Source of the DNA: Vibrio brasiliensis LMG 20546
GTDB lineage: Bacteria > Pseudomonadota > Gammaproteobacteria > Enterobacterales > Vibrionaceae
Assembly: GCF_000189255.1 (NCBI RefSeq)
Contig: NZ_AEVS01000045.1
Coordinates: forward strand, 62,001-126,000
Direction: 5' to 3'
Length of the DNA: 64,000 nucleotides
This document shows positions 1-9,364 of this stretch, one piece after another; position 1 is the first letter of the stretch, and each line of letters starts with the position of its first letter. The notes beneath the pieces are model-generated. The model had not been told where the DNA came from, made no database searches, and saw nothing but the letters and a program-made list of their open reading frames with translations. The translations under genes were made by a program, and so were the position numbers.

Positions 1-92
1 GCCTGGACCTAAACTCAGGCGTTGAACACTCTCCGGGTAAAAAAGATGGCGAGAAGCTGGAACAAGCCTTCTGCGCGATAAGAAACTACTAA
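1..92 (+). CDS. trpCF: TrpC(F) C-terminal end (partial)
   Basis: Only the last 29 codons are inside the window, read in frame from base 3 to a TAA at 90-92. The translated tail reads LDLNSGVEHSPGKKDGEKL and then ends in CAIRNY. This is the C-terminal phosphoribosylanthranilate isomerase end; the LDLNSGVE..PG..D stretch is the substrate phosphate-binding part of the TIM barrel. In Vibrio and enterics this domain is fused to indole-3-glycerol phosphate synthase, hence trpCF; the fusion itself lies outside the window and is inferred. It is followed after 51 bases by trpB, which fits the trp operon order. Confidence 0.85.
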   Translation, partial: LDLNSGVEHSPGKKDGEKLEQAFCAIRNY

Positions 93-143
93 TTTATTAG
101 CAGCGTGAGACGCTCACGCTGGACAAATTTAAGGAATTACACC

Positions 144-1334
144 ATGGCAAAACTAGATGCCTACTTTGGCGAATATGGTGGTCAGTATGTACCACAGATC
201 CTTGTCCCGGCTCTTGAGCAGCTAGAACAAGCTTTCATTGATGCTCAGCAAGATCCTGAGTTCCATAGCGAGTTTATGTCTTTGCTGCAAGAGTATGCGG
301 GTCGCCCTACGGCGCTCACTCTGACTCGCAACCTGACTAAAGGTACCAAGACCAAACTTTACCTTAAGCGCGAAGACCTGCTGCACGGTGGTGCACACAA
401 GACTAACCAGGTACTGGGTCAGGCGTTACTTGCTAAGCGTATGGGTAAGCATGAAATCATCGCTGAGACGGGCGCTGGTCAGCACGGTGTTGCGACAGCC
501 TTAGCTTGTGCGTTACTAGGGTTGAAATGTCGCGTTTATATGGGTGCTAAAGACGTTGAGCGTCAAAGCCCGAACGTATTCCGTATGAAGCTTATGGGTG
601 CTGAAGTCATTCCGGTACACTCTGGTTCAGCAACGCTGAAAGATGCTTGTAATGAAGCCTTGCGTGACTGGTCTGCAAGTTATGAAGAGGCGCACTACCT
701 ACTAGGTACCGCTGCGGGCCCTCACCCATTCCCAACCATTGTTCGTGATTTCCAGCGCATGATTGGTGAAGAGACTAAGAATCAGATTCTTGCTCGTGAA
801 GGTCGTCTGCCTGACGCCGTGATCGCTTGTGTCGGTGGTGGTTCTAATGCCATTGGTATGTTCGCTGACTTTATTGGAGAAGAGAGTGTTCGCCTGATTG
901 GTGTAGAGCCAGCAGGTAAAGGTATTGATACTGACCAGCATGGTGCGCCGCTTAAACACGGTAAAACAGGTATCTTCTTTGGTATGAAAGCTCCATTGAT
1001 GCAGGACGAAAATGGTCAGGTAGAAGAGTCTTACTCTGTCTCTGCAGGTCTGGACTTCCCATCAGTCGGCCCTCAACACGCTCACCTGAACGCTATTGGT
1101 CGCGCGGAATATGACAACGTGACAGATGATGAAGCATTGGAAGCGTTCCAGGAACTCGCCCGTAACGAAGGTATTATTCCGGCACTAGAGTCTTCTCACG
1201 CACTCGCACACGCTCTGCGTATGGCGCGTGAAAATCCTGAGAAAGAACAACTATTAGTAGTAAACCTGTCAGGTCGTGGTGATAAAGATATCTTCACCGT
1301 CCATGACATTCTGCAACAAAAAGGAGCGATCTAA
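144..1334 (+). CDS. trpB: Tryptophan synthase beta chain
   Basis: TrpB condenses indole with serine to make tryptophan, using pyridoxal phosphate, in a cytoplasmic alpha2beta2 complex with TrpA. The 396-residue length is normal. The PLP lysine is Lys86 in HGGAHKTNQ, and the cofactor phosphate loop [10 protein letters not shown] is present near residue 230. The start at 144 is chosen over an in-frame upstream codon at 105 because AAGGA lies at 131-135 and the N-terminus then begins [13 protein letters not shown], as in the family. The stop codon overlaps the trpA start by one base (TAATG), so the two are translationally coupled. Confidence 0.97.
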   Translation: MAKLDAYFGEYGGQYVPQILVPALEQLEQAFIDAQQDPEFHSEFMSLLQEYAGRPTALTLTRNLTKGTKTKLYLKREDLLHGGAHKTNQVLGQALLAKRMGKHEIIAETGAGQHGVATALACALLGLKCRVYMGAKDVERQSPNVFRMKLMGAEVIPVHSGSATLKDACNEALRDWSASYEEAHYLLGTAAGPHPFPTIVRDFQRMIGEETKNQILAREGRLPDAVIACVGGGSNAIGMFADFIGEESVRLIGVEPAGKGIDTDQHGAPLKHGKTGIFFGMKAPLMQDENGQVEESYSVSAGLDFPSVGPQHAHLNAIGRAEYDNVTDDEALEAFQELARNEGIIPALESSHALAHALRMARENPEKEQLLVVNLSGRGDKDIFTVHDILQQKGAI

Positions 1335-2140
1335 TGAACCGTTATGAAAATCTATTCGCGCGCCTCAACGATGATAACCAAGGCGCATTCGTTCCGTTCG
1401 TAACGGTTTGCGATCCAAACCCTGAGCAATCTTTTAAGATCATGGAAACACTGGTTGAAGCGGGTGCCGATGCCCTTGAACTCGGTATTCCATTTTCAGA
1501 CCCTTTAGCTGACGGTCCGACAATTCAGGGGGCTAACATTCGAGCTCTTGATTCTGGTGCGACGCCAGATATCTGTTTCGATCTGATTGCCAGAATCCGT
1601 GCTAAATACCCACAACTTCCTATTGGTCTGCTGATGTACGCGAACCTGGTTTACTCACGTGGTGTAGAAAACTTCTACCAGCGTTGTGCTGATGCGGGTA
1701 TCGATTCAGTACTGATTGCTGATGTACCTACCAATGAGAGTGGTGAGTTTGTTGCGGCGGCAGAGAAGTTTGGTATCCACCCTATCTTCATTGCACCACC
1801 AACAGCTAGTGATGAGACTCTACAGCAAGTTTCGCAACTTGGTGGTGGTTATACTTACCTGCTTTCGCGTGCTGGCGTAACTGGTGCGGAAACTAAAGCC
1901 AATATGCCAGTAGGAGATATGCTAGAGAAACTAAACCAATTCGACGCTCCACCAGCGCTGTTAGGTTTTGGTATCTCTGATCCAACTCAGGTGAAACAGG
2001 CGATTGAGGCCGGTGCTGCGGGCGCAATCTCAGGCTCTGCAGTAGTAAAAATCATCGAAAACCACCTCGAACAACCCGCAGAGATGTTAAATCAACTAGC
2101 AAACTTTGTTTCTTCAATGAAGACTGCAACACACAAGTAG
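1334..2140 (+). CDS. trpA: Tryptophan synthase alpha chain
   Basis: TrpA cleaves indole-3-glycerol phosphate to indole and glyceraldehyde 3-phosphate and passes the indole to TrpB through an internal tunnel. The 268-residue TIM barrel has the family [14 protein letters not shown] segment, with the catalytic aspartate, and the GFGISDP phosphate-binding loop near the C-terminus. A catalytic glutamate sits in the ADALELG stretch. It is the last gene of the trp operon and is followed by a strong intrinsic terminator. Confidence 0.97.
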   Translation: MNRYENLFARLNDDNQGAFVPFVTVCDPNPEQSFKIMETLVEAGADALELGIPFSDPLADGPTIQGANIRALDSGATPDICFDLIARIRAKYPQLPIGLLMYANLVYSRGVENFYQRCADAGIDSVLIADVPTNESGEFVAAAEKFGIHPIFIAPPTASDETLQQVSQLGGGYTYLLSRAGVTGAETKANMPVGDMLEKLNQFDAPPALLGFGISDPTQVKQAIEAGAAGAISGSAVVKIIENHLEQPAEMLNQLANFVSSMKTATHK

Positions 2141-2479
2141 CGTGTTAGCCATCTAAACTGCTATGAGATCAGCTTCTTATCACAGGTAAAAAGCTGATCT
2201 TTTTTTTAACATTTTATGTTGCTTTTTCCTCTCTCCCTGACCGCAAAAACAGGCAATCAATCAGCCTTACCGTATAACCCCACCAAATAGCAAACGGTTG
2301 CTATTGAGCAAAAAATTAGCATTCATCAATAAAACGTCGATTATTGCCCTGATCAACACCCTGCCCATATTGCTAAATGTAAAATTTAAGTGTACAACGC
2401 AAGACGAAATTATTATCCGGTAACAAGTTTTAACTTGGTGGGTAATTCTAGGAAATTAAATTTTATTAGCACAGAGGTT
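2141..2479 (+). other. 339-base gene-free stretch with an operator-like dyad
   Basis: Apart from the trp terminator at 2166-2207, this stretch holds no convincing gene. It contains a perfect 8-bp inverted repeat at 2286-2305 (AATAGCAA, four-base spacer, TTGCTATT) that could be an operator for the symporter gene. A weak sigma-70-like pair, TTGCCC at 2344 and CATATT at 2366 with 16 bases between, lies downstream of the dyad. Both are inferred from appearance alone. Confidence 0.4.
2166..2207 (+). terminator. Intrinsic terminator of the trp operon
   Basis: A 10-bp stem, AGATCAGCTT pairing with AAGCTGATCT, has a 15-base loop and is followed by a run of seven T. It lies 25 bases after the trpA stop. 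Confidence 0.9.
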
Positions 2480-3739
2480 ATGGAAGTGTTAAAACAAAAG
2501 AATTTACTAAGCAACATTGGTGTTCAAGTCGTGATTGCCATGATCGTAGGTACTGCCGTTGGTGCCTTCATGGGAGAGAGCGCTACCATGTTCGCTCCAC
2601 TTGGCGCGATCTTTATCAACCTAATCAAAATGTTGGTTATCCCTCTAGTAGCCGTTGCCCTTATTTCAGGCGCAGCTGGTCTGGGTAACAGCCAGTCGGC
2701 AGGTAAAGTTGGTCTGGTAACACTAGGTTACTTTGGTCTGACTTCGGCTCTTGCAGTAGCACTAGCACTCTTTATGGGGGAAGTATTTAAGCCTGGACTT
2801 GGCATCGACCTATCAGGCGTTGAAGGCATGTTCTCTGCGGAGTACGCTTCTAAAGGTGAATTACCAACTTTCTGGGCGACCATTACTGGTATGATCCCAA
2901 CCAACGTTTTCCAATCACTGAACGAAGCAAACATCCTGCAGATCCTTGTGTTCTGTATGTTCTTTGGTATCGCGATTTCTAAGCAAGCAAAAGAACGCCG
3001 TGAACCAATCATGAACGGTGTAAACTGCATTGTTGACGCTATGGTATGGATGATCAACAAGGTAATGATCATTGCTCCAATTGGTGTATTCGGTCTGATG
3101 GCTGAAGCCGTTGGTACGTTTGGTTTTGCTGCCCTGATGGTGGTATTCAAGCTATTCGTCGTTTACGTAGCTGCGATCCTAATCTTTGGTTTTGTTGCTT
3201 ACCCGCTAATGGTTCACATCTTCACTAAGACTTCAGCGAAGAAGTTCCTGGTAGCGATGAAGAAGCCACAAGCCGTTGCACTTTCTACTGCTTCATCAAT
3301 GGCTACGCTTCCAGTAACTCTGGACACTGTTGAGCACGAGCTAGGCGTTAAGAATTCGACGGCTTCGTTTGTTTTACCTCTAGGTGCAACAATCAACATG
3401 TCTGGTAACGCAATCTACTACGGTCTGGTAGCGATCTTCTTTGCTCAGCTATTCAATATCGATCTTGGTATGGGTGCTTACATTGCGATCATCGTGACTT
3501 CTACTCTAGGTGCTGTTGGTCAGGCGGGTGTTCCTGGTCCATCATTCCTGGTTGTTGCAGTACTCCTGGCGGCTGGTATTCCAATTGAAGGTCTGCCACT
3601 ACTGTTCGCTCTTGACCGTATCTTCGACATGATTCGTACTGCGCTTAACATCACTGGTGATGCGGCGTGTGCGGTTATCGTTGATTCGCTAATTGAAGAT
3701 GAAGAGAAAGAAGCGGAAATGCAAAAGCAAACTGCATAA
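2480..3739 (+). CDS. Dicarboxylate/cation symporter (DAACS family)
   Basis: A 419-residue polytopic inner-membrane protein of the glutamate/dicarboxylate:Na+(H+) symporter family. Evidence is the N-terminal GVQVVIAMIVGTAVGAF helix, KMLVIPLVAVALISG, a serine-rich re-entrant loop STASSMATLPVT, the NMSGNAIYYG segment and the second hairpin AVGQAGVPGPSF, all in family order. The substrate (glutamate, aspartate or C4-dicarboxylates) cannot be told by eye. The start at 2480 gives a normal N-terminus, but AGAGG sits only about two bases upstream of it, which is close. A longer reading from 2390 is open and adds a non-family stretch. It is transcribed alone, with terminators on both sides. Confidence 0.88.
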   Translation: MEVLKQKNLLSNIGVQVVIAMIVGTAVGAFMGESATMFAPLGAIFINLIKMLVIPLVAVALISGAAGLGNSQSAGKVGLVTLGYFGLTSALAVALALFMGEVFKPGLGIDLSGVEGMFSAEYASKGELPTFWATITGMIPTNVFQSLNEANILQILVFCMFFGIAISKQAKERREPIMNGVNCIVDAMVWMINKVMIIAPIGVFGLMAEAVGTFGFAALMVVFKLFVVYVAAILIFGFVAYPLMVHIFTKTSAKKFLVAMKKPQAVALSTASSMATLPVTLDTVEHELGVKNSTASFVLPLGATINMSGNAIYYGLVAIFFAQLFNIDLGMGAYIAIIVTSTLGAVGQAGVPGPSFLVVAVLLAAGIPIEGLPLLFALDRIFDMIRTALNITGDAACAVIVDSLIEDEEKEAEMQKQTA

Positions 3740-3760
3740 TTCGCTGACTATTCAGGTCAA

Positions 3761-3788
3761 AAAGCCACTCAATTGAGTGGCTTTTTTT
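3761..3788 (+). terminator. Intrinsic terminator after the symporter gene
   Basis: AAAGCCACTC is followed by its perfect reverse complement and a T run. The 20-base core is a perfect palindrome. The flanking A run on the other side would let it work in both directions. Confidence 0.9.
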
Positions 3789-3808
3789 ATGTTCTGCTCA
3801 TCGGTTAT

Positions 3809-4258
3809 CTACACGCTGAGGAAATAACTGAAGTAGGCATTGTCACGCTGGTAACCTAATGACTCGTATAGCTTTTGAGCAACGAAGTTATCGCGCGCGG
3901 TCTCCAGACTAAGTCCCTTGGCTCCCGTTTCAATGGCATGTTGTGTTGCGGCATTCATCAACACTCTCCCAACCCCAGCTCCCCTAGCTTGCTCAGAGAC
4001 AAACAGATCATTGAGAATCCAGCTTCTCTTGGCGGATATCGATGAGAACGATGGGTATAGTTGGGTAAAGCCCAATGGTTGCCCCTCGCCATCTGTCGCT
4101 AAGAAAATCACTGACTCCTTGTTGTCAATCCGTTCATGAATGTAGTTTTTCGCTAAGTCCAGATCACTTTTCTGACCATAAAAAACTCGATAACTGTTAA
4201 ATAGCTGAGCAATTGCATCGATCTGCGCGACTGTTCCTTTCACTACTTCGACTTTCAA
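3809..4258 (-). CDS. GNAT-family N-acetyltransferase
   Basis: A 149-residue GNAT enzyme that would transfer an acetyl group from acetyl-CoA to an unknown amine. Motif A is visible as LFVSEQARGAGVGRVLM, with the Q/RxxGxG/A loop that binds the CoA pyrophosphate. The tail KLYESLGYQRDNAYFSYFLSV is typical of the fold. I chose a TTG start at 4258 because GGAG lies seven bases upstream. A longer frame starts with another TTG at 4324 but has no ribosome site, and its extra residues look unlike the family. Single gene, convergent with the symporter. Substrate unknown. Confidence 0.8.
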   Translation of the reverse strand: MKVEVVKGTVAQIDAIAQLFNSYRVFYGQKSDLDLAKNYIHERIDNKESVIFLATDGEGQPLGFTQLYPSFSSISAKRSWILNDLFVSEQARGAGVGRVLMNAATQHAIETGAKGLSLETARDNFVAQKLYESLGYQRDNAYFSYFLSV

Positions 4259-4374
4259 TCTTCGACTCCGAATATCCTTTTCAAATTGAAATCTAATAGT
4301 GTCTAGCGCGCTGAAATTGCGCAATTCTATTGTTAGAAGCTATTAACTGAGTCGCAAATTTTTACCGGCGACTG

Positions 4375-4812
4375 CTAAACAAACACCACCACCAAATGCA
4401 GCCCAGCAACCATCCCTGTCAGGTTGCGCCTCATGGTTTGATAGAGGTCAGTCAGTTCGTCGCGCCACGTATGCTTCTCAAAGTACCAAATCGCAACGTA
4501 GCCCACACCGAGTAACGCAATGACCGCTGTAACACTCTGGCTGGTTTGTAATAACAGTAGCCACGCCATCAAGGCAAAAACATTACTCACAATTAATGCA
4601 ATTCGTTTACTGGTAGCGACTTGATGATTGAGGCTACGCCCCCAAAGTACCCCGGAGAGAAAGCTAAGGATGACGGCACTGTAGGAGATAAATAACTGGG
4701 TCCCACCAATGGCCAGTATCTGCATATCGAAAGCGATCATGACCGTACCAAGAAAAAATGGCACTAATCCCCAATAGCCTAGCTGTTGAATGGTTTTATT
4801 GTCCGAGTCCAT
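4375..4812 (-). CDS. DUF3429 membrane protein
   Basis: A 145-residue inner-membrane protein with about five hydrophobic helices. The LGYWGLVPFFLGTVMIAF start, the SYSAVILSFLSGVLWG stretch and the later ALLGVGYVAIWYFEKH segment match the DUF3429 pattern. The biochemical role is unknown. It starts ten bases after the stop of the glutathione peroxidase gene, so the two are probably one transcript. Confidence 0.75.
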   Translation of the reverse strand: MDSDNKTIQQLGYWGLVPFFLGTVMIAFDMQILAIGGTQLFISYSAVILSFLSGVLWGRSLNHQVATSKRIALIVSNVFALMAWLLLLQTSQSVTAVIALLGVGYVAIWYFEKHTWRDELTDLYQTMRRNLTGMVAGLHLVVVFV

Positions 4813-4822
4813 ATCACGTTCC

Positions 4823-5365
4823 CTACAGCTGCTGCTTGATCATATTGATGAGCGAAGGAGCCTGAGGGTTAGTACTACTTGGGAAAGTCGCAACCACTTC
4901 ACCTTCACGATTTATCAGGTACTTGTAAAAGTTCCATCTCGGCTCAACGCCTGACTGCTTGCTGATTTCCGAAAAAACAGGATTAGCATCCCCGCCACGA
5001 ACACTGGAACGCGCCATCATAGGAAAGGTGACACCGTAATCGAGGTAACATACTTTGGCGCTGTTCTGCTCTGAGCCCCTATCTTGTTTGAAGTCATTAC
5101 TGGGGAAGCCGACCACCGAAAAGCCCTGCTGTTTAAACTGCTGATGGAGCTCTTCTAATCCGGCAAACTGAGAAGTGAAGCCGCACTGACTGGCCGTATT
5201 GACGACCAGTAATGTTTTACCCTTAAACTCTTCACACAGGTTTATTGACTCTGTCGAGTTGAGTAATCGTTGTTGCGCATCTAACAGGTTTGGACAGTCA
5301 GCGGCAAAGCTGACCGGGATGTAGGCACTCAGTGCCAACGCAATAACAGCAAATAATCTTTTCAT
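4823..5365 (-). CDS. Glutathione peroxidase, exported
   Basis: A 180-residue thiol peroxidase of the glutathione peroxidase family, which reduces peroxides with glutathione or thioredoxin. The peroxidatic cysteine is Cys61 in NTASQCGFTSQ, in place of the selenocysteine of mammalian enzymes. The FPSNDFKQD block and the WNFYKYLI block carry the conserved Gln and Trp/Asn region. Unlike most bacterial members it begins with a clear signal peptide (residues 1-21, ending VSFA/AD), so it acts in the periplasm. It heads a two-gene transcript with the DUF3429 gene. Confidence 0.9.
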   Translation of the reverse strand: MKRLFAVIALALSAYIPVSFAADCPNLLDAQQRLLNSTESINLCEEFKGKTLLVVNTASQCGFTSQFAGLEELHQQFKQQGFSVVGFPSNDFKQDRGSEQNSAKVCYLDYGVTFPMMARSSVRGGDANPVFSEISKQSGVEPRWNFYKYLINREGEVVATFPSSTNPQAPSLINMIKQQL

Positions 5366-5427
5366 CGTCTCGGACTCATTCAGGTATTGTCATACTCTAC
5401 TACTGCAATCAGCCCAGATTTGATCAC

Positions 5428-6741
5428 TTACAGAGTAAGATATGGCGCCGCTAACTGACGAATATTGACTCTGGCTCCGAGACGAGCCGCGAGAAGGTAC
5501 ATTCCTGCAATTTTTCGATGCAAGAAGAGTGCATCTGCAGGAGGTGTGTGCCAGTAGTCCTGCTCTAAGCTCAAGATGGTGCCGGCTTCTCTTAGCCGCT
5601 GAGCAAGTCCACTGGCTTTGAAGTCGTACTCGTGATCCGCCAGCATTGGCTCACAAGCGAGTTTCACCAGTTCCAAAATAGCCTGCCTTTGTTCGGGCAG
5701 GATGTCCTGACTGAAGAATCCTATCTGCTCTAGTGCCCTATTCAGACCTTGCTCGTCCCCTTTCAACACAGAGGAGAATGCCAATCGATAGCCGTCACTA
5801 AAACCTTGCTCATACTCTCTCGTCGCACCGAAATCCAACAGACCGATCTGCTTGGTGTGCTGCAAATAAACGTAATTCGCAAAATTGGGGTCTGTCTGAA
5901 CCATTCTAAAATCGAACAGCTCTCTGAACATCAGCTCCAGCAATCGATGCATGATGAGATCTCGCTCAGGCTGCGGTAACGCGTCGACACCTTCTATTGA
6001 AACGCCCTCGATAAATTCCATCGCTAACACCGAACTAGAGGTTATCGAGCGATCAATTTTCGGTACAACAAAGTGAGTGGTCCCTTGAAGCTCGTGATAA
6101 TACCGCTCGGCAAATTGAGCTTCGCGCTGGTAATCCGCTTCATCATGTAACTGCTTTTTCGCTTCCTCAAGCAGCCCTTTGTAATCCACTGAATCCGGTA
6201 TTAGCCCGACGATATTAAGCAGAGTCCCGACATTATCGACATCACTATCGATACTCTTTTTAATCCCAGGGTATTGGACTTTGACCGCAAGTTTGTCACC
6301 ACTATCGCTGTACGCCTGATGCACCTGTCCGATTGAGGCACTTGCAACCGGTTTAAAATTGAACGCAGTGAACTTCACTTTCCAATCTGAACCAAGTGAA
6401 TTTTCAAGCACTGAATTGAGTTGTTTAGCCGGAAGAGGATCCGCATCTGAGCGTAAACGAGCCAGAATATCAGCCAGTTCAGGCTCAAGTACATCACCTG
6501 CATCCATTGACAACATCTGACCAAGTTTCATTGCCGCTCCACGAAGATGGGCTAACTGCTCGGTGAGACGAGAAATATTCGCAGGTGTCAGTAACAGCTC
6601 TTTTGCTTTAGGTCTCTGTCCTTTGACCAGCTGTTTCGAACCTTCGGTTAATACATTACCGGCTACTCGGGTTGCTAGTGTGGCCAGCTTACCAAAGCGT
6701 GAAATTCGGTGGGTCGGTATGTTTCTCTGTTTAGGTGACAT
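5428..6741 (-). CDS. ABC1/UbiB-family atypical kinase
   Basis: A 437-residue cytoplasmic protein of the ABC1 (ADCK/UbiB) atypical kinase family, whose best-known members support ubiquinone biosynthesis by extracting lipid precursors. It has the KxGQ motif (MKLGQMLS), the alanine-type loop ASIGQVHQA that replaces the glycine-rich loop, the AVKVQYPG lysine, NFANYV as the catalytic asparagine segment and LLDFGATREY as the DFG motif. It lacks the C-terminal membrane helices of E. coli UbiB, so it is a paralogue and not UbiB itself. The start at 6741 (MSPKQRN) has AAAGAG upstream; a longer frame runs to 6798. The next gene upstream on this strand encodes an ABC exporter, 74 bases away. Confidence 0.82.
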   Translation of the reverse strand: MSPKQRNIPTHRISRFGKLATLATRVAGNVLTEGSKQLVKGQRPKAKELLLTPANISRLTEQLAHLRGAAMKLGQMLSMDAGDVLEPELADILARLRSDADPLPAKQLNSVLENSLGSDWKVKFTAFNFKPVASASIGQVHQAYSDSGDKLAVKVQYPGIKKSIDSDVDNVGTLLNIVGLIPDSVDYKGLLEEAKKQLHDEADYQREAQFAERYYHELQGTTHFVVPKIDRSITSSSVLAMEFIEGVSIEGVDALPQPERDLIMHRLLELMFRELFDFRMVQTDPNFANYVYLQHTKQIGLLDFGATREYEQGFSDGYRLAFSSVLKGDEQGLNRALEQIGFFSQDILPEQRQAILELVKLACEPMLADHEYDFKASGLAQRLREAGTILSLEQDYWHTPPADALFLHRKIAGMYLLAARLGARVNIRQLAAPYLTL

Positions 6742-6815
6742 ATCGCATCTCTTTGGGGATTCACACTTGTATACGTGAAAGGTAAACAACGAGCTCAACT
6801 GACGGCAAAGTATCG

Positions 6816-8612
6816 TTAGTTCAGATGCTTAAACTGCAGCTCCACCAATCGTTGATACAGTTCGCAACTTACCATTAGCTGTGAGTGGTTGCCCACATCA
6901 ACTAAGGTACCCTGATCAAGCACCGCGATCTTGTCAGCATGTTTAATGGTCGATAGGCGGTGGGCAATAATGATGGTCGTTCTACCCTGCATCAGTTCTT
7001 CTAACGCCTGCTGGACATGATGTTCACTTTCACTATCGAGTGCACTGGTTGCTTCATCAAGCAGCAGTATATTAGGGTCTTTCAGGATAGCACGCGCGAT
7101 TGCGATTCTTTGCCTTTGACCTCCGGAAAGTCGAACTCCACGCTCACCGAGAAAACTGTTGTAGCCTTGCGGCAAGTTAACAATGAAATCATGGGCATGG
7201 GCTTTTTTCGCGGCTTCAATCACTTGTTCATCCGTTGCCTCTGGATTGCCGTAACGGATGTTATGAAACACATCATGGCTAAACAGCGCTGGCTGTTGAG
7301 GAACTAACGCCATCTGCTGACGTAAATCGCTTGGAGAGAAATCACGCACATCAACGCCGCCTAGTGATACTTTACCGATCTGAGGGTCGTAGAATCGTTG
7401 CAGAAGCTCAAACAGAGTCGTTTTACCTGCACCGGACGGGCCAACTAACGCCAGCACTTTCCCTTCTTGAACCGATAAACTTAGCTGATGTAGCGCTGCT
7501 TGATCTGGCCGCGAAGGATAGTAAAAACTGACCTGTTCAAAAGCGACGTCTGCACTGAGCGAATCAGGAGCGGATTGCGGCTCAACTGGCGCGACGATGT
7601 TACTCTCGACCTGCAGAATTTCTATCAAGCGTTCCGTTGCGCCTGCTGCGCGCTGTAGCTCACCCATCACTTCAGAAATCGTCGCCAATGACGAAGCAAC
7701 CATAATGGCATAGAAGACGAATGCAGCAAGATCACCAGCACTCATGGCACCATTGATGACATCACTGCCACCAACCCACAACATGCCTGAAATAGCGCTG
7801 AACACAATGACGATCACACCGGAGATAAGTATCGCTCGCTGCTTAACTCGCTTACGACCTATGGTATAAGCTCGTTCAACCTCTTCAGCAAAGAATGACT
7901 TCTCCTGCGACTCACGACTATAACTCTGCACGGTCTTAATCTGTTCAATCGCTTCCCCAGCATAACTGCCGACATCGGCCATCGAGTCCTGACTCTGACG
8001 AGATAATGCACGCACCTTACGTCCGTAAACCAGGATAGGTACCAATATAAAGGGCACACTTGCCAGCACTATCAGGGTCAATTTGATGTTGGTGGCAAAC
8101 AACATAATGATTGCCCCTACACACATCAATGCACTGCGCATCGCCATTGAGAATGAAGAACCGATAATGCTTTGCAGTAAAGTGGTGTCAGTGGTGATAC
8201 GCGACATGATGTCACCACTGCCATTTGTTTCAAAATAGCTCGGATGGAGGGTGATGACATGATTGAACACCGCCAGTCGGATATCCGCACTAACCCGTTC
8301 CCCCACCGAAGAGACCAGATAAAAACGGAAAAAGGTTCCGATAGAGATCAATACAGTGATCAGCATAATAAACCCAATCGCACTCCCCAACTCCTGGGTC
8401 GACTGTTGGGCAAAGCCTTGGTCGATTAGCACTCTTACTCCTTGCCCCACAGACAAGGTCAGAGAAGCAGTCAATACTAAGGCAATCAAAGCAGCGGCGA
8501 CTTTGAGTTTATAAGGCTTAATGAAAGTCAGTAACTCAAGCAGAATACTGAGATTTTTATTGTTAGGCTTGGAAGATGTCGATTGTGAGTCTACTCGCGC
8601 AGATGATTGCAT
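6816..8612 (-). CDS. ABC exporter, fused permease and ATPase
   Basis: A 598-residue half-transporter of the MsbA/BmrA type. Residues about 30-320 form the six-helix membrane domain, and about 360-590 the nucleotide-binding domain. That domain shows Walker A GPSGAGKTT, Q-loop LVPQQPALF, signature LSGGQRQRIAIARA, Walker B ILLLDEATSALD and switch histidine IIAHRLSTI. It would work as a homodimer in the inner membrane to export a hydrophobic compound or lipid. MsbA itself is normally next to lpxK, which is absent here, so this is more likely a drug or lipid exporter of unknown substrate. Confidence 0.88.
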   Translation of the reverse strand: MQSSARVDSQSTSSKPNNKNLSILLELLTFIKPYKLKVAAALIALVLTASLTLSVGQGVRVLIDQGFAQQSTQELGSAIGFIMLITVLISIGTFFRFYLVSSVGERVSADIRLAVFNHVITLHPSYFETNGSGDIMSRITTDTTLLQSIIGSSFSMAMRSALMCVGAIIMLFATNIKLTLIVLASVPFILVPILVYGRKVRALSRQSQDSMADVGSYAGEAIEQIKTVQSYSRESQEKSFFAEEVERAYTIGRKRVKQRAILISGVIVIVFSAISGMLWVGGSDVINGAMSAGDLAAFVFYAIMVASSLATISEVMGELQRAAGATERLIEILQVESNIVAPVEPQSAPDSLSADVAFEQVSFYYPSRPDQAALHQLSLSVQEGKVLALVGPSGAGKTTLFELLQRFYDPQIGKVSLGGVDVRDFSPSDLRQQMALVPQQPALFSHDVFHNIRYGNPEATDEQVIEAAKKAHAHDFIVNLPQGYNSFLGERGVRLSGGQRQRIAIARAILKDPNILLLDEATSALDSESEHHVQQALEELMQGRTTIIIAHRLSTIKHADKIAVLDQGTLVDVGNHSQLMVSCELYQRLVELQFKHLN

Positions 8613-8715
8613 AGCACCGCCTTGTGATTAAAGCTAATCAACGTCTCTTTAGACTATCGCTAGATGAACCAGATAGAAATAGTTGTTTTCACAAACTTGT
8701 ACTTTACAAAAAGCA

Positions 8716-8743
8716 TAAAAAAGCCTGACCGGAGTCAGGCTTT
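8716..8743 (-). terminator. Intrinsic terminator after the small outer-membrane gene
   Basis: A 9-bp stem, AAGCCTGAC with GTCAGGCTT and a four-base loop, is followed on the minus strand by a T run. It separates the 165-residue barrel gene from the ABC exporter gene downstream. Confidence 0.85.
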
Positions 8744-8763
8744 AGAAAACTCTATCCTATTGA

Positions 8764-9261
8764 TTATAGGAAATGGAAGGTCGCGTTAAGAGAGAAGTTC
8801 TTAACGTCTTCTTCTTTCATAGAGAATACGTTGTAGCTTGCACCTAGTGAGATAGGACCCATTACAAAGTACTCAGCACCCACACCGTACATCATGTCAA
8901 TTTCGTCTTCTTTGAAATTGCTGTTTTGACCAGTCAGCTCGTACGAGTGGATACCCGCTTTCGCGTAAACGTGCAGTGGACCAAAGTCGATGCTTGGCTT
9001 AGCTGCAAAGTAAACCGCTGAACCTTCTAGATCTAGTGTTTGGTTACCGTAACGAACGTTGTCGAAATCACCAAAGTTCTGGTAACCCGCTTCCAGACCG
9101 ATGAACGGTAGAATACCGGTACCTACGTGAACGTTGTAAGACGTCGATGATTCGTTGCCCAGATCAGCTTGACCCACACTTGCGCTGCCGTAAATCCAAG
9201 AGTCCGCAGAAGCTGAAGCTGATGCGCCAATCAGAGCTAGCGCGAGTAGTGTCTTTTTCAT
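8764..9261 (-). CDS. Small outer-membrane beta-barrel protein
   Basis: A 165-residue exported protein with a signal peptide at residues 1-19 (ending ASASADS). The mature part is made of alternating polar and aromatic strands (SASVGQADLG, GLEAGYQNFG, SAVYFAAKPS, HVYAKAGIHSYEL, MMYGVGAEYF, ISLGASYNVF) and ends in phenylalanine-leucine (NATFHFL), close to the usual aromatic end of barrel proteins. The pattern fits an eight-stranded OmpA-like/OmpW-type barrel with no peptidoglycan-binding domain. Role unknown. The mRNA leader carries a strong hairpin at 9287-9314, 26 bases before the start. Confidence 0.75.
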   Translation of the reverse strand: MKKTLLALALIGASASASADSWIYGSASVGQADLGNESSTSYNVHVGTGILPFIGLEAGYQNFGDFDNVRYGNQTLDLEGSAVYFAAKPSIDFGPLHVYAKAGIHSYELTGQNSNFKEDEIDMMYGVGAEYFVMGPISLGASYNVFSMKEEDVKNFSLNATFHFL

Positions 9262-9286
9262 AATAAACCTTCTCTAGTTATTAGCT

Positions 9287-9314
9287 GCAGAAGCTTGGGC
9301 TGGCAAGCTTCTGC
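9287..9314 (-). promoter_or_regulatory. Stable hairpin in the leader of the outer-membrane gene
   Basis: A perfect 11-bp inverted repeat, GCAGAAGCTTG and CAAGCTTCTGC, has a six-base loop. There is no T run on either strand, so it is unlikely to be a normal terminator of hrpA. It lies just before the AGAGAAGG ribosome site of the barrel gene and may protect or regulate the mRNA. Confidence 0.6.
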
Positions 9315-9364
9315 CGTATTTGTCAAAATTCCGAACTGTAAATATTCTAATGCAATTTACATAC

